NCBI RefSeq assembly: GCF_014643835.1
Contig: NZ_BMKD01000001.1
Coordinates: forward strand, 992,001-1,056,000
DNA: 64,000 nt
DNA from: Mucilaginibacter rubeus
Lineage (GTDB): Bacteria; Bacteroidota; Bacteroidia; Sphingobacteriales; Sphingobacteriaceae
Direction of reading: 5' to 3'
Position 1 is the stretch's first letter. Each line of letters opens with the position of its first letter. Position numbers and translations under genes: made by a program. The notes under the pieces were generated by a model. It was not told the DNA's origin. It was given only the letters and a program-made list of their open reading frames with translations, and searched no databases. Shown piece after piece: positions 36,859-44,726 of the stretch.

Positions 36859-37701
36859 TTACTTTTTTGCTAAAGTATATTCACTCCAAAAATCTGTGGA
36901 GGAAGTAAAAGCCTCTATATGGACTTTAACAGGAAACGAAGGCTGGTTATTTTTGATGTATTCGTCGCTAACCCCAGGCAGGGGCCCGATGGGGACAACA
37001 TATACTCCCCCAGCCAACGTTGTTGCTTGGCCGGCCGCGTTATATACAGCGGCCATATCTACGCCCGGCAATTTAATATTATAAGTAAATTTTGCAGGCG
37101 CATTTGCATCAAGTCCCAATTGTTTTAAACTGATAGACAACTCATAGGTAAAAAACAATTTATTATTAAAAGCTCCGGCTGCTTTGATGCCATCATGATT
37201 ATATACCGAAATAAGGCTGTCCATGCTTTTTATTCCGGTTACCTTAATGAGTTTGGATGCATTTGCGTAATCTGTATTTTTTACCTTCATAATCGAGTCG
37301 GCTTCCGTCTGAGAAGCTGGCTGGTATTTTAGATTAACCCAGACCCGGTTGTGCATATCTGGGAAAGGATAAGTTATACTAATGCCATTTTTGATGTTTT
37401 TTTGATTAGATGGATTAATAGTCAGAATGATACCGCCTCCCAGTATTTTATTGATATTGGTATGTTCCGTTGCCTGTATAGTTAAATACAAGTTATCATC
37501 ATCGTTAGCCATCGTATAAAAAATATCTGTAGCATGGTTATAAGCCTGAAATTTGTTGCTCCATTCCGTTGATTTCCCGTCAATTTTCACGTTCGACGGA
37601 GCGCGCAGGCTGCTTTGTTGGATGCCGGGCAGCTTTTGAGCATAAATAATAACGGGTATTACGATTGACAACAACAGTAGTGAGAGGTGTTTAAAGTTCA
37701 T
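36859..37701 (-). CDS. exported protein with carbohydrate-binding/DOMON-like fold, unknown role
   Basis: A 280-aa protein with signal peptide (LSLLLLSIVIPVIIYAQ). Residues about 30-200 resemble a CBM9/DOMON-like beta sandwich (VKIDGKSTEWSNKFQAYNHA, then DIFYTMANDDDNLYLTIQAT). The C-terminal part is unrecognised. It sits between the precursor peptide gene and the exporter in the same direction. An extracytoplasmic immunity or maturation role is possible but unsupported. Similar proteins occur outside bacteriocin loci, so it may be a passenger. Confidence 0.6.
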   Translation of the reverse strand: MNFKHLSLLLLSIVIPVIIYAQKLPGIQQSSLRAPSNVKIDGKSTEWSNKFQAYNHATDIFYTMANDDDNLYLTIQATEHTNINKILGGGIILTINPSNQKNIKNGISITYPFPDMHNRVWVNLKYQPASQTEADSIMKVKNTDYANASKLIKVTGIKSMDSLISVYNHDGIKAAGAFNNKLFFTYELSISLKQLGLDANAPAKFTYNIKLPGVDMAAVYNAAGQATTLAGGVYVVPIGPLPGVSDEYIKNNQPSFPVKVHIEAFTSSTDFWSEYTLAKK

Positions 37702-37724
37702 TTTTTTACAAAAAAAGATTCACG

Positions 37725-37761
37725 GAAAAAACAACCATGATTTTTGTTATCATGGTTGTTT
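37725..37761 (-). terminator. terminator directly after the precursor peptide gene
   Basis: On the minus strand AAACAACCATGAT (37761-37749) pairs with ATCATGGTTGTTT (37741-37729) and runs into T6. It lies 10 bp past the precursor stop. It would let the precursor be made in excess over the downstream exporter genes, either by partial readthrough or because those have their own promoter. Confidence 0.88.
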
Positions 37762-37770
37762 ACTCAAAAA

Positions 37771-37989
37771 TTAATAACAATCAACATTGTCGCAACAATC
37801 GTTCGTATTGCAATTATTATCTGCACCAGATTGAGTACCACTTGTGATACTGGTGTGAACTCCTACTGCCCCTGCACAACCGGGGGCACTACTCCAGTAC
37901 CATGTACATGAGCCCCCACTAATCATTTTCATTTGATCTTTGGTGAGCATTTCCTTAATGTCTCCAAACTTAAGTTCCAACTTTTTCAT
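37771..37989 (-). CDS. double-glycine-leader Cys-rich bacteriocin/RiPP precursor
   Basis: A 72-aa peptide. The leader MKKLELKFGDIKEMLTKDQM followed by KMISGG (residues 1-26) matches the Bacteroidota natural-product leader type (MKKL.L..., L...M..I.GG). The core is 46 residues with six Cys, at core positions 2, 12, 34, 39, 40 and 45, many Ser/Thr and a CCDNVDCY end. It has no charge-rich stretch. Six Cys allow three disulfides, which fits the VKOR-thioredoxin gene just upstream. Ser/Thr/Cys could also be glycosylated by the transferases of the cluster. I do not recognise the core as a known bacteriocin. Confidence 0.85.
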   Translation of the reverse strand: MKKLELKFGDIKEMLTKDQMKMISGGSCTWYWSSAPGCAGAVGVHTSITSGTQSGADNNCNTNDCCDNVDCY

Positions 37990-38098
37990 AAATTTTTGTT
38001 TTTAAATTGATGCCTCTATTTTAGGGTTGCGGCTTTCCTTATCCTGTTTTACCAAGGCAGGCAACTTTTTTGTTCGCGAAACAAATTCTTTACACCTT

Positions 38099-39685
38099 TT
38101 ACAAAACATATTTAATATCTTCTGCCTGGTAAGCAGAAGGTAATCTGCGACCGTTGATGAACAGCGTTGGCGTACTTGTAATTTCTACCATCTTACACCA
38201 CTCTTTTTGCGCTGAAAGTGCGTTAGATTCAATCGCAGTTCCCATAGCCGGGTATTTCTCTTTCCATAATTCATATTTTTTTTTCTCCTGTTTATACCAG
38301 TCATTTATTGCTTCTTTAAGCCTGATTTCGTTCTTTTCAAACTTTAATGTCATAAAGTGGCTGATAACATTTTTGTCCAGTTCTTTTTGATATAGTCTGT
38401 TAACAAAAACCAATTGAAGTTTTATATCATCTCTTGAATCAAGTAAATTATCCAAAAGCATATGTGTTTTTGTACAATGAATGCAAAAAGGGTTAGATAC
38501 CAGCGTAATCACGTTGGTAGCTTCTTTGTTACCTATCATGATAGTATTTTCTTCGGTTGGCAAAGCATACTTATTCTCCCGGTGCAGCATATTTTGGAAT
38601 AATTCTTTATTGTATTTATACCTATACAACTCCAGTCGAAGCATTTGTAATTGCATAGAATTAATCAAGTAAGGCTTTATGAAGACCCATAAAAGGATCG
38701 GAACAAGTATTCCGACAAACAAATTGCTCAAGGTATGTAAATCGGGATACTGAATTCCATTGGATAGATAAGGTATAAAAGCAGCAAACTCCAGCCATAA
38801 AAGAGCCTGGACCGTGCAACAGAAAATACACCATTGCTTTGCTACCCGCCACTGATAATAAATGGAATAAAAAGTATAGGGTAAGCTTAGTAAATTTAGA
38901 ATTCCCAATATTTGTATTAAGTGGGCGTTTGCGGCATTAAATAGCAAAGCAACCAATGTACCTGAATAGTAAAAAAAACCAATTTCGCTCCAACTCAATT
39001 CTTCGGTTACTTTTGCAGCCTTTGATGATAATATGACATGGCAATTTTTACTATTATCGTCCCCGCAAAATTTTTGTATCAGAGGATTATTTGCATCGAT
39101 GCTTTGTATTAGTAACAATATGGAAGCTAATAAGCCTACCGTCTTAAAAAAAGCTAAGATGCCGATATGCCAATTTATAGTTTGTAGATAGGATTGATTG
39201 AAAAACAAATAAGCGAGAAAAACAATGATTAGTCCTGATACAACAAACGGCATGCGTAGGGTCTCGATGATTTCTTCCCTGCGTTTGGCAGAATAATCAT
39301 ACTCACCGGATGAGTCATCTTTTTGAAACGCTAATATAGATCCCTGATAACGACTTTTAAATTCGTCTATACTAAATGAATGGTTATTCCAATGGTCATT
39401 CGATATGGTGATTTGGCTTTCATCTTTTTGGTTTACTAAAACAAATTCCCCTTTTGCAAAACAAGCTATAAAAGGCAAAGGTATTTCCGTCTCAATTAAT
39501 TCTTCAACACTAACCTGGTAAGCTTCATTGGGGATATTCCAATAGGTCAATACCTCACTGATAGCAAGTAGGCTGGAAGCATCGGTATGTTTTTGCAATT
39601 CACTAATAATGCTATTCCGGGTGACGGGAATACCCAATTGTTTCACGACAAGGCTTATTACCTTAATTGAGTTACGGTGTTCCAT
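38099..39685 (-). CDS. fusion: C39-like domain, VKOR disulfide oxidoreductase and thioredoxin-fold domain
   Basis: A 528-aa membrane protein that should make disulfides in exported peptides. Residues 1-120 are a C39-like fold without the catalytic Cys (LQKHTDASSLLAISEVLTYW), so it probably binds rather than cuts. Residues 145-335 are a VKOR domain with four to five helices, the loop cysteines C207 and C215 and the active site C286-x2-C289. Residues 390-528 are a DsbA/thioredoxin-like domain with C401-I-H-C404 and the cis-Pro motif STPTLFING. First full gene of the leftward cluster, 109 bp before the precursor. Confidence 0.9.
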   Translation of the reverse strand: MEHRNSIKVISLVVKQLGIPVTRNSIISELQKHTDASSLLAISEVLTYWNIPNEAYQVSVEELIETEIPLPFIACFAKGEFVLVNQKDESQITISNDHWNNHSFSIDEFKSRYQGSILAFQKDDSSGEYDYSAKRREEIIETLRMPFVVSGLIIVFLAYLFFNQSYLQTINWHIGILAFFKTVGLLASILLLIQSIDANNPLIQKFCGDDNSKNCHVILSSKAAKVTEELSWSEIGFFYYSGTLVALLFNAANAHLIQILGILNLLSLPYTFYSIYYQWRVAKQWCIFCCTVQALLWLEFAAFIPYLSNGIQYPDLHTLSNLFVGILVPILLWVFIKPYLINSMQLQMLRLELYRYKYNKELFQNMLHRENKYALPTEENTIMIGNKEATNVITLVSNPFCIHCTKTHMLLDNLLDSRDDIKLQLVFVNRLYQKELDKNVISHFMTLKFEKNEIRLKEAINDWYKQEKKKYELWKEKYPAMGTAIESNALSAQKEWCKMVEITSTPTLFINGRRLPSAYQAEDIKYVL

Positions 39686-39700
39686 AGGATATTAAAATGG

Positions 39701-39829
39701 CTAAGCGATGGTCAATAAACGAGGACGATCAGGATGTTTTTCGAATTCCTCAGTGATATTATCACCAATAACGGATATATCAAATGCGTGGCCAATACAG
39801 GTTATTACCTGCGAAAAATTACTTTTCAT
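39701..39829 (-). pseudogene. 42-codon remnant of a second C39-like N-terminal domain
   Basis: A short frame from ATG at 39829 to TAG at 39701. Its end (NITEEFEKHPDRPRLLTIA) lines up with residues 26-43 of the following protein (SIISELQKHTDASSLLAIS), the conserved core of C39-like domains. It begins MKSNFSQVITCIGHAFDI and stops where the domain should continue. It lies 15 bp before the VKOR fusion gene. Either a truncated duplicate left by recombination, or a real small leader protein. Confidence 0.45.
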
Positions 39830-39919
39830 AATAAGGTTTAGATGTACAATTAATACTCTTCAGTACTAATTAGTTGTATTAAATTGATCGTATTTAATCG
39901 GTAGTATAAATTGGTATTT

Positions 39920-39951
39920 CAAATATATAATTATATATGTCAATAACACAA
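39920..39951 (-). promoter_or_regulatory. likely promoter of the bacteriocin cluster, with AT palindrome
   Basis: On the minus strand TTG (39951-39949), a 21-bp spacer and TATATTTG (39927-39920) fit the Bacteroidota consensus. The spacer and -7 box share the 16-bp palindrome ATATATAATTATATAT, a possible operator. The first start codon downstream is about 90 bp away. Confidence 0.6.
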
Positions 39952-40764
39952 GTATTTTTAAAAATAATTTTCATTTACATGTATACCGGCCTATTTAATC
40001 TGGATCGTTGTGTTTTGTCCATATCCAAATCCGCAATTAACCCCCTTGAATTCGAATTTTCCAACTTCGAATAACTGCTTAAGCAAGATATTGTTATGAA
40101 TTCCAAATTTTGTTTGACTTTTTCCCTGATTGTCATTTCGAGATTTGTGAATTGCGGTTTTCTAATATCGATCTTAGCTTTGTATTTCCAGCGGCAAGAG
40201 GTCTTTTTGCCCTACAAAAAGCCTCTTACCCTCCGGGGATTTGTCGGAATTTCGCAACTCTTTCCGATGTATTAAATATTTTAAGTTCTATTTGAAAATA
40301 TAATTTCGAGTATCTGAAAAATATCGATTTCAATTTTTGGAGTTTCATTACTACGTCGTCGTTAAATCGGCAGACACTTTTCTTTCAGTAGCCAAATGTA
40401 CGAGCCTCATTTTTGTTGCCTGTCGTTTAACGGCGGTTGACAAACCAGGCAGGACAGCGCCGGAATTCCGCAATCATGAACAAGCCTGATTCTACCATGG
40501 GATCTGATTTAAAAACATTTTCTAAAGTGATGGCTGATTGCTTCCGCCCTACTATTGAAGATTTCTTTTTGGGGTGGTAAAACGTTTGCTTTACTTTATG
40601 CTTAAGCTGATGGTCCGAAGGGGAAAATAACCCCTTCGAATGAAAAATACGACTTTCCATGTTACGTATTTTACATTTTTATTTATGCCGGATTACCACC
40701 CTTTTCGCACTGTTTTCGCTATCTAAAACCCTGTTCATTTGCTCGTAAGAAACAATTCTTAAAA
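39952..40764. other. AT-rich region without convincing genes
   Basis: About 810 bp between the bacteriocin promoter and the broken gene at 40765. Two open frames exist (40110-40295 + and 40427-40660 -), but neither has a recognisable domain, signal or start context. Coding character is absent and the region looks like decayed DNA. Confidence 0.45.
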
Positions 40765-41533
40765 ATGGAACAAGCATCAGTCAACGAAAAAAGATCAGTA
40801 GCAGCACTCGGGTACTCCATTTACCTCATGGAACAAGGTATTACATTTTCGCATACCCCACCCTATCTGATCTCGGGCGCTCTGACCGGTCCGGAATCCT
40901 GGCTGATCCACCTCTCTATCGTAAGCCAGCAATTTGATTCGTACATCAGGCCAATCCTGGATTTCCTGAAATCGGAAGGTCTGCCATTGGCTATACCCGC
41001 AGACGCTGTACAACATAACAGCATATTGGGTGGCACAGGCGGCTTTCAGTTCACCGGCAAAGTGATCTCGGTCAGGGTTAGCAGAACCAATGACCTGACA
41101 AGAATAACCGAAAAGATGCGCGATCTGACCAGGCACTGTCGTTTCTGGAGCCATGCGGCGCTCCTATTTACCCTCCCGTATGCTACTTACGTGATCCTCA
41201 TGTACTGGGTACAGTTGGCGACGGTGATCCCCGAATCGCTGCGTGACCCGCGCGAAACCACCTTAACGGTAAAACCGCATTCCATTTTCTGGACGCTGGA
41301 TGCGCTCGGTTTTATCTGCATGGGAAGTTCCACGTTTTTGGCGGCCTTGCGCTGGAAAAGAGCGACCGGAAAGCTTGCCGGCTGCGCGGCTTTTTACTGG
41401 CCAACGGCTTGCCTATTTCTACCCGCGTTTTTCCACCTTAGTGCTGTTCATCGTTTCGCCCTGGCTGGTCACCGCGCCGGGGTCGATGCTGGCGATGGCG
41501 ATGTTTCTATGGACGACACAGGATAAACTTTAA
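40765..41533 (+). pseudogene. composite gene relic: LanKC-like N-terminus joined to a frameshifted membrane protein
   Basis: Residues 1-125 (GYSIYLMEQGITFSHTPPYL, ESWLIHLSIVSQQFDSYIRP, then QFTGKVISVRVSRTNDL) resemble the N-terminal domain of class III/IV lanthionine synthetases. The kinase and cyclase that should follow are missing. From about residue 130 there is instead a multi-helix membrane protein (FWTLDALGFICMGSSTFLAA) that continues only by changing frame twice: FGGLALEKSDRKACRLRGFL near 41335-41405, then YFYPRFSTLVLFIVSPWLV to a TAA at 41531. The segment is visibly richer in G and C than its surroundings. The LanKC match is from memory and moderate. Confidence 0.5.
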
Positions 41534-41910
41534 TAACCGGAAAACGCTGCTGCCGGCTTATGCGGCTTCCAAAGCTGTATCGCAGCTTTCTTTTCCCTGG
41601 CCGGACCCATGAACGATACCATATGGTATCGGTTTGATACTTGCAATATTATCTCGATGAATTCATCTTTAAATATAATCATAGAGGCAATAGACAATCT
41701 TTAACTTTTTAGTCAAAAAAACGGCTACTGCCTCCTGATGGGCTATTACTTTCAAGAGCCTCCGCCGGGGCAAAACAAACTAAAATAATTAAGCGCGCGA
41801 CCAGTGGGATCTTTACTATTTTAGGGATTCCGATCGGACAATGCATCGATTATTTACTCAAAAGCTTAATAAAAGCCTGCCCAAAATTGTCACCATTTTC
41901 TATTTCAAAA
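41534..41910. other. non-coding stretch after the gene relic
   Basis: About 375 bp with no supported gene on either strand. It begins with the same GC-rich character as the relic and turns AT-rich near 41640. Confidence 0.4.
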
Positions 41911-42054
41911 TCATTTGATATAGCGAAACTGAAGATACAGCCCAATAATAACCGCATAACACATACTGCCTACAATCGCCACAATTAATCCTGTTATAAA
42001 CAGATGCCCGTTATAACAGGCGGGGCGTGGTACGTCGGTCTTTTTTTTTGCCAT
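41911..42054 (-). CDS. small single-helix membrane protein
   Basis: A 47-aa frame from ATG at 42054 to TGA at 41911. It starts with a basic stretch (MAKKKTDVPRPACYNGH), followed by one hydrophobic helix of about 24 residues (GLIVAIVGSMCYAVIIGLYL) and a short basic end (QFRYIK). The regular positive-hydrophobic-positive layout argues for a real small membrane protein. It lies downstream of the lipoprotein gene on the same strand. No family recognised. Confidence 0.45.
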   Translation of the reverse strand: MAKKKTDVPRPACYNGHLFITGLIVAIVGSMCYAVIIGLYLQFRYIK

Positions 42055-42154
42055 TTTTAATGCGTAATCCGGAATTATATTAACAAAGTATCCATTTGAT
42101 TAAATCACCCAAGAGACGATCTGCTTAAATGTCGATGGTAAAACCAACCCGCTC

Positions 42155-42928
42155 TTATTTGAAATCAGCTGATAAATCGGCTGTTTGATAATAATCTGTA
42201 ACAGCATTGGCATCGCCGTTAGGCATAATCGAAATAAGCTGACTGTCTCCCTTGGCAAAAGTCACAAATTGTCCGTAGTTGTTTTCTGGGTCGGCTATAA
42301 AAACGTGCTCATTGCTCTTATATGGCAACTCCTTTGTTCCGGATTTATAAACCTTGAAATAATACTGATGATCGGGTTCCAGTGGAGGCAGTTCTGTAAA
42401 ATCGCTGAAGGCGCCGCTTACATTCTTAATTACTTTATTCAAAGGCTTGTAAACAAACTCAAATTTGTCATAGTCTATGTATTCGTCAAAAAACTCGACA
42501 TCTACAGAACCTCCGTAAAAATCGATAAAAGTTGTTGTGAACCGGAGACGAAAGCCCATGTTTTCAGGGTTTTTAACAGGTGTAATAGCGACATTATCAG
42601 AAAACGTCACACCGTCATAAAAGATCCGTTTGGTCTGATTAAAGGGATTTTCTGAAAGGCTGATCGTACTGACAGCCTTATGGTCGTTTTTTTTGCGGAC
42701 CTGTATCTGATCCCTGGAATTGAAAAGTGACACATTAATTTTAAACTCGTTGTTGATGGCTTCGCCGATATTTTTATCATTCAGTGTAAATTCAAGTGTA
42801 TCAGTCAGCACCAGCCCTTTAATGTTGAGTTGTACAGCTTTTACAGGATTGTTATTTAACAACTGCTCTTTCTTACAGGCAAATAAAAACAACGATAATA
42901 TTGGGAGCAGGTATTTTATTTTGATCAT
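42155..42928 (-). CDS. lipoprotein of the second TonB module
   Basis: A 257-aa protein with a lipoprotein signal (YLLPILSLFLFACKKEQ, lipid Cys at 18). The mature part is beta-rich without a family I recognise. It has a repeated pattern of charged loops (YIDYDKFEFVYKPLNKVI, HQYYFKVYKSGTKELPY) that suggests Ig-like folds. It is the last gene of sigma - FecR - receptor - beta-helix lipoprotein - lipoprotein, after a terminator, so its level may be lower. Possibly surface-exposed and helping the receptor. Confidence 0.65.
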   Translation of the reverse strand: MIKIKYLLPILSLFLFACKKEQLLNNNPVKAVQLNIKGLVLTDTLEFTLNDKNIGEAINNEFKINVSLFNSRDQIQVRKKNDHKAVSTISLSENPFNQTKRIFYDGVTFSDNVAITPVKNPENMGFRLRFTTTFIDFYGGSVDVEFFDEYIDYDKFEFVYKPLNKVIKNVSGAFSDFTELPPLEPDHQYYFKVYKSGTKELPYKSNEHVFIADPENNYGQFVTFAKGDSQLISIMPNGDANAVTDYYQTADLSADFK

Positions 42929-42944
42929 ATGTTAATTATTTGAA

Positions 42945-42974
42945 GAAAACCGGGACATCAGCTGATGCCCCGGT
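42945..42974 (-). terminator. rho-independent terminator after the beta-helix lipoprotein gene
   Basis: A near-perfect palindrome, ACCGGG-A-CATCA/TGATG-C-CCCGGT (42949-42974), followed on the minus strand by TTTTCTTC. Confidence 0.85.
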
Positions 42975-42996
42975 AAATCACAATTCGGTGAAAATA

Positions 42997-44328
42997 TTAG
43001 AAAGTAAATTTGGTCCAGTTGGCAACCCAGTTACCTGAACCAACGGTTAATGCACCGCTTGTACCAGGAGCAAGGAAATTAACCGCGCCTGCATTGTAGA
43101 ATGGCTGGCTCATGCCCCAGGTAGGTGCAGTGGCAGCTGTTGATGTAGGATTGGCTACAGTGCTGGAATAAGCGCCGGTTGCTACAGAGATAGCAGCGCT
43201 GAAGCCGTGAACACTGGTACCATTGATGGTTGATGGTGTAGCACTTGCATCAGCATCAAAGACAACACCGGAAGGATAACCGGTAAAGAATGAGTTGCTC
43301 AAAGTAACTTCAGTACCACGACGGTTACGGAAGCCGTATTTAAAGCCTGGTGAGGTGATAGCCGGCGATAATGTAGCAGTTTTTGTACCGATAACACTAA
43401 AATTAGCTAACGTAGGGTGTGTTTTTGGTAATAAGCTGAAGGTAGCATCTTCAGTAGGTGCATTATTATCAGATTCGATACCGTTTGAATCACTTGCACC
43501 ACTGCTGGCACTGTGTGTAGAGTAGGCATCAGCCACAGCGATGGCGTATTGGATAGAACCTGTAAAACCGTTATCAAAGTCAAACTGGTCGTCATCGTTA
43601 CCAAATGAAACCAGGTATTTAGGGCTTACTTTACCACCAAAGAACTCAAACCCGTCATCCAGGCCGTATGAAGCCTGTACGTGATCAATGGTTGTTCCGC
43701 TACCGACGCCACCTAAAGTTAAAGAGTTTACCTCCACATTTGGTGCCAGTACGTAACCAGCATATTCAATACGGGCATATTGCAGGGTACCGCTGTTGTC
43801 TGCATCGTTCGAACCACCGTAATGGAATTTAGGATCATCAGCCAGACCTTCGATCAGTTTATCACCAACGTTGATCTTCGCGTTACCTAACAGGATGACA
43901 CCGCCGAAATCACCAGGATGACCAACAGTGCTTGCGTTACCGTCCAATAAATAACGGCTGGTGAATACAATCGGGTTTGTTGAAGTACCAACTGCGTTGA
44001 TTTTAGCACCTTTGGCAATTACCAAAACACCATTTTGAACACCAGCAGTGTTTACAGTTGATTTGATGAAAGTACCGGCATTGATGGTCAGGGTAGCACC
44101 GCTTCTAACAGTAACTACACCGCTAATTTCCCATACATGACTTGCGTCCCAGGTGGTATTGGTAGTAATATCGCCACTGACTGTTGTAACCGGCAATGAT
44201 GACGCGCTGTAATCGGCAGCTGATGTACTGCGATTGTCAAATGCTTCGCCGTTTTTGGCTTCCTTTTTACAAGATGATACGAAAATACCTGCAGCAAGGC
44301 ACAGGGTAATTATTGATAATTTTTTCAT
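42997..44328 (-). CDS. beta-helix surface lipoprotein, partner of the TonB receptor
   Basis: A 443-aa protein with a lipoprotein signal (LCLAAGIFVSSCKKEAK, lipid Cys at 20). It has repeated short strands and turns typical of a right-handed parallel beta-helix: TVRSGATLTINAGTFIKST, VLVIAKGAKINAVGTSTNPI, IVFTSRYLLDGN, then LQYARIEYAGYVLAPNVEVN and DHVQASYGLDDGFEFFGGKV. It follows the TonB receptor on the same strand with a 398-bp gap that holds a terminator. It takes the position where SusD would be in a polysaccharide locus, so substrate capture at the surface is my inference. Confidence 0.75.
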   Translation of the reverse strand: MKKLSIITLCLAAGIFVSSCKKEAKNGEAFDNRSTSAADYSASSLPVTTVSGDITTNTTWDASHVWEISGVVTVRSGATLTINAGTFIKSTVNTAGVQNGVLVIAKGAKINAVGTSTNPIVFTSRYLLDGNASTVGHPGDFGGVILLGNAKINVGDKLIEGLADDPKFHYGGSNDADNSGTLQYARIEYAGYVLAPNVEVNSLTLGGVGSGTTIDHVQASYGLDDGFEFFGGKVSPKYLVSFGNDDDQFDFDNGFTGSIQYAIAVADAYSTHSASSGASDSNGIESDNNAPTEDATFSLLPKTHPTLANFSVIGTKTATLSPAITSPGFKYGFRNRRGTEVTLSNSFFTGYPSGVVFDADASATPSTINGTSVHGFSAAISVATGAYSSTVANPTSTAATAPTWGMSQPFYNAGAVNFLAPGTSGALTVGSGNWVANWTKFTF

Positions 44329-44611
44329 TTTTTCTGTTTTTCAGGGAGGTAATTTTTGTTTTATGCTCCCACTTTTTAAGGTTCATTTTTGGATTTGGGT
44401 CATACCGGTAAACTTTATACTGCTTTGCGAGATTAGATCAGCTCAATGTTTCCGGCATACATTTTTTATTATATCTTTGCCGTCAGTCCAAATCCAACAG
44501 CAACGATCTTATGTTTATACCCTTGGTTTAAACACGTATCCCTTTCGGGGGCTGATATATTACTTTCAGGTTTTCCTGTTTGTGCCGGTAGCGGGCAAGC
44601 TAATCGGTTTT

Positions 44612-44642
44612 AAACGAAGGGCAGTACAAGCGCCCTTCGTTT
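44612..44642 (-). terminator. hairpin after the TonB receptor gene
   Basis: AAACGAAGGGC and GCCCTTCGTTT form a perfect 11-bp stem around a 9-nt loop, 84 bp past the receptor stop. The rest of the 398-bp gap (44329-44726) shows no gene. The T-run on the minus side is weak, so termination may be partial. Confidence 0.7.
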
Positions 44643-44726
44643 TATTTTATGGCACAGCGGAAATTGTTTTATCCTCCTTTTTTTGTTCAACCATTATATC
44701 TCTACATACAGAATGTATTCGTTCTG

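Noticed and set aside
40110-40295. 61-codon + frame
   Set aside because: No domain, signal or start context, in AT-rich decayed DNA.
40427-40660. 77-codon - frame upstream of the relic gene
   Set aside because: No recognisable family and no operon partner; I could not tell it from chance.
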